From assembly GCA_021804525.1 (NCBI GenBank), contig JAJZHJ010000101.1, forward strand, positions 1 to 5,811: a stretch of 5,811 nt of DNA, in the 5' to 3' direction. Positions 5,703 through 5,811 of this stretch are shown one piece after another. The notes under the pieces are model-generated. The model ran no database searches. It was not told the origin of the DNA and saw nothing but the letters and a program-made list of their open reading frames with translations. The position numbers and the translations under genes were made by a program. Every line of letters begins with the position of its first letter. Position 1 is the first letter of the stretch. The DNA is from Bacteroidota bacterium. GTDB lineage: Bacteria; Bacteroidota; Bacteroidia; Bacteroidales; Paludibacteraceae.

Positions 5703-5811
5703 TGGCTTTTGAAAGTCTGTTAGGTACTAGCTGAAAAATCATATTCGTTGTTTGTCTTTTGGTTGAATCAAAAATCGAATAGATTTTTTTTAGAATATTA
5801 CGATATTATTT
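5703..5811. other. Non-coding right edge, upstream of the thioesterase gene
   Basis: No gene is seen. The segment is AT-rich and should contain the thioesterase promoter if the gene is not cotranscribed with something further right, but no TAnnTTTG with proper -33 spacing was found. At 5770-5788 the arms AAAAATC and GATTTTT enclose GAATA, a weak, nearly all A-T hairpin. The T run after it extends to 5791 on the plus strand, where no upstream plus-strand gene is near enough to need a terminator. Confidence 0.5.

Noticed and set aside
5770..5791. AAAAATC-GAATA-GATTTTT hairpin followed by T run as a rho-independent terminator
   Set aside because: The stem is nearly all A-T with one G-C pair, and no plus-strand gene ends nearby. 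On the minus strand the following T run is short.
1..5811. Search for a novel system, mobile element, CRISPR array, tRNA or rRNA
   Set aside because: All long open frames are explained by known housekeeping families, and no long repeats, array-like spacing or RNA gene signatures were seen.

Overview
The window looks like an ordinary chromosomal stretch from a member of Bacteroidetes, most likely order Bacteroidales. The evidence is the gene order mraZ-rsmH-ftsL-like-ftsI, an FtsL-like protein of the Bacteroidetes type, a class B penicillin-binding protein with a C-terminal PASTA domain, a glycine-lipid (GlsB/OlsB-type) N-acyltransferase, promoter -7 elements of the TAnnTTTG type and moderately AT-rich DNA. 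Genus cannot be decided from the sequence alone.

Layout. Positions 1-3989 hold the start of the division and cell wall (dcw) cluster, read on the minus strand: mraZ (3989-3522), rsmH (3429-2521), a small FtsL-like membrane protein (2494-2135) and the penicillin-binding transpeptidase FtsI (2138-1). FtsI is complete except for the last base of its probable stop codon. The last two genes overlap by ATGA. murE is expected next, beyond position 1. Positions 3990-4319 form a divergent intergenic region. It carries the mraZ promoter with two perfect tandem 10-bp copies of a TGGGG-containing unit, a very good match to a MraZ operator, and on the other strand a TAnnTTTG element for the 4320 gene. Positions 4320-5276 (plus) encode the GlsB-like acyltransferase. 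Positions 5295-5702 (minus) encode a hot-dog fold (YbgC/FadM-type) acyl-CoA thioesterase, convergent with glsB and 18 nt away. The last 109 bases hold no recognisable gene.

How the genes work together. MraZ probably represses its own operon through the tandem boxes. RsmH methylates 16S rRNA. The FtsL-like protein and FtsI act in septal peptidoglycan synthesis. The acyltransferase makes an amino-acid-containing membrane lipid, and the thioesterase hydrolyses acyl thioesters, so the right side has a lipid theme.

I found no mobile element, CRISPR array, RNA gene or new defence or biosynthetic system. The items most worth checking are regulatory: the MraZ boxes over the -33 element, and the mraZ-rsmH gap with a possible internal promoter, inverted repeats and an 11-codon mini-ORF ending 4 nt before rsmH.
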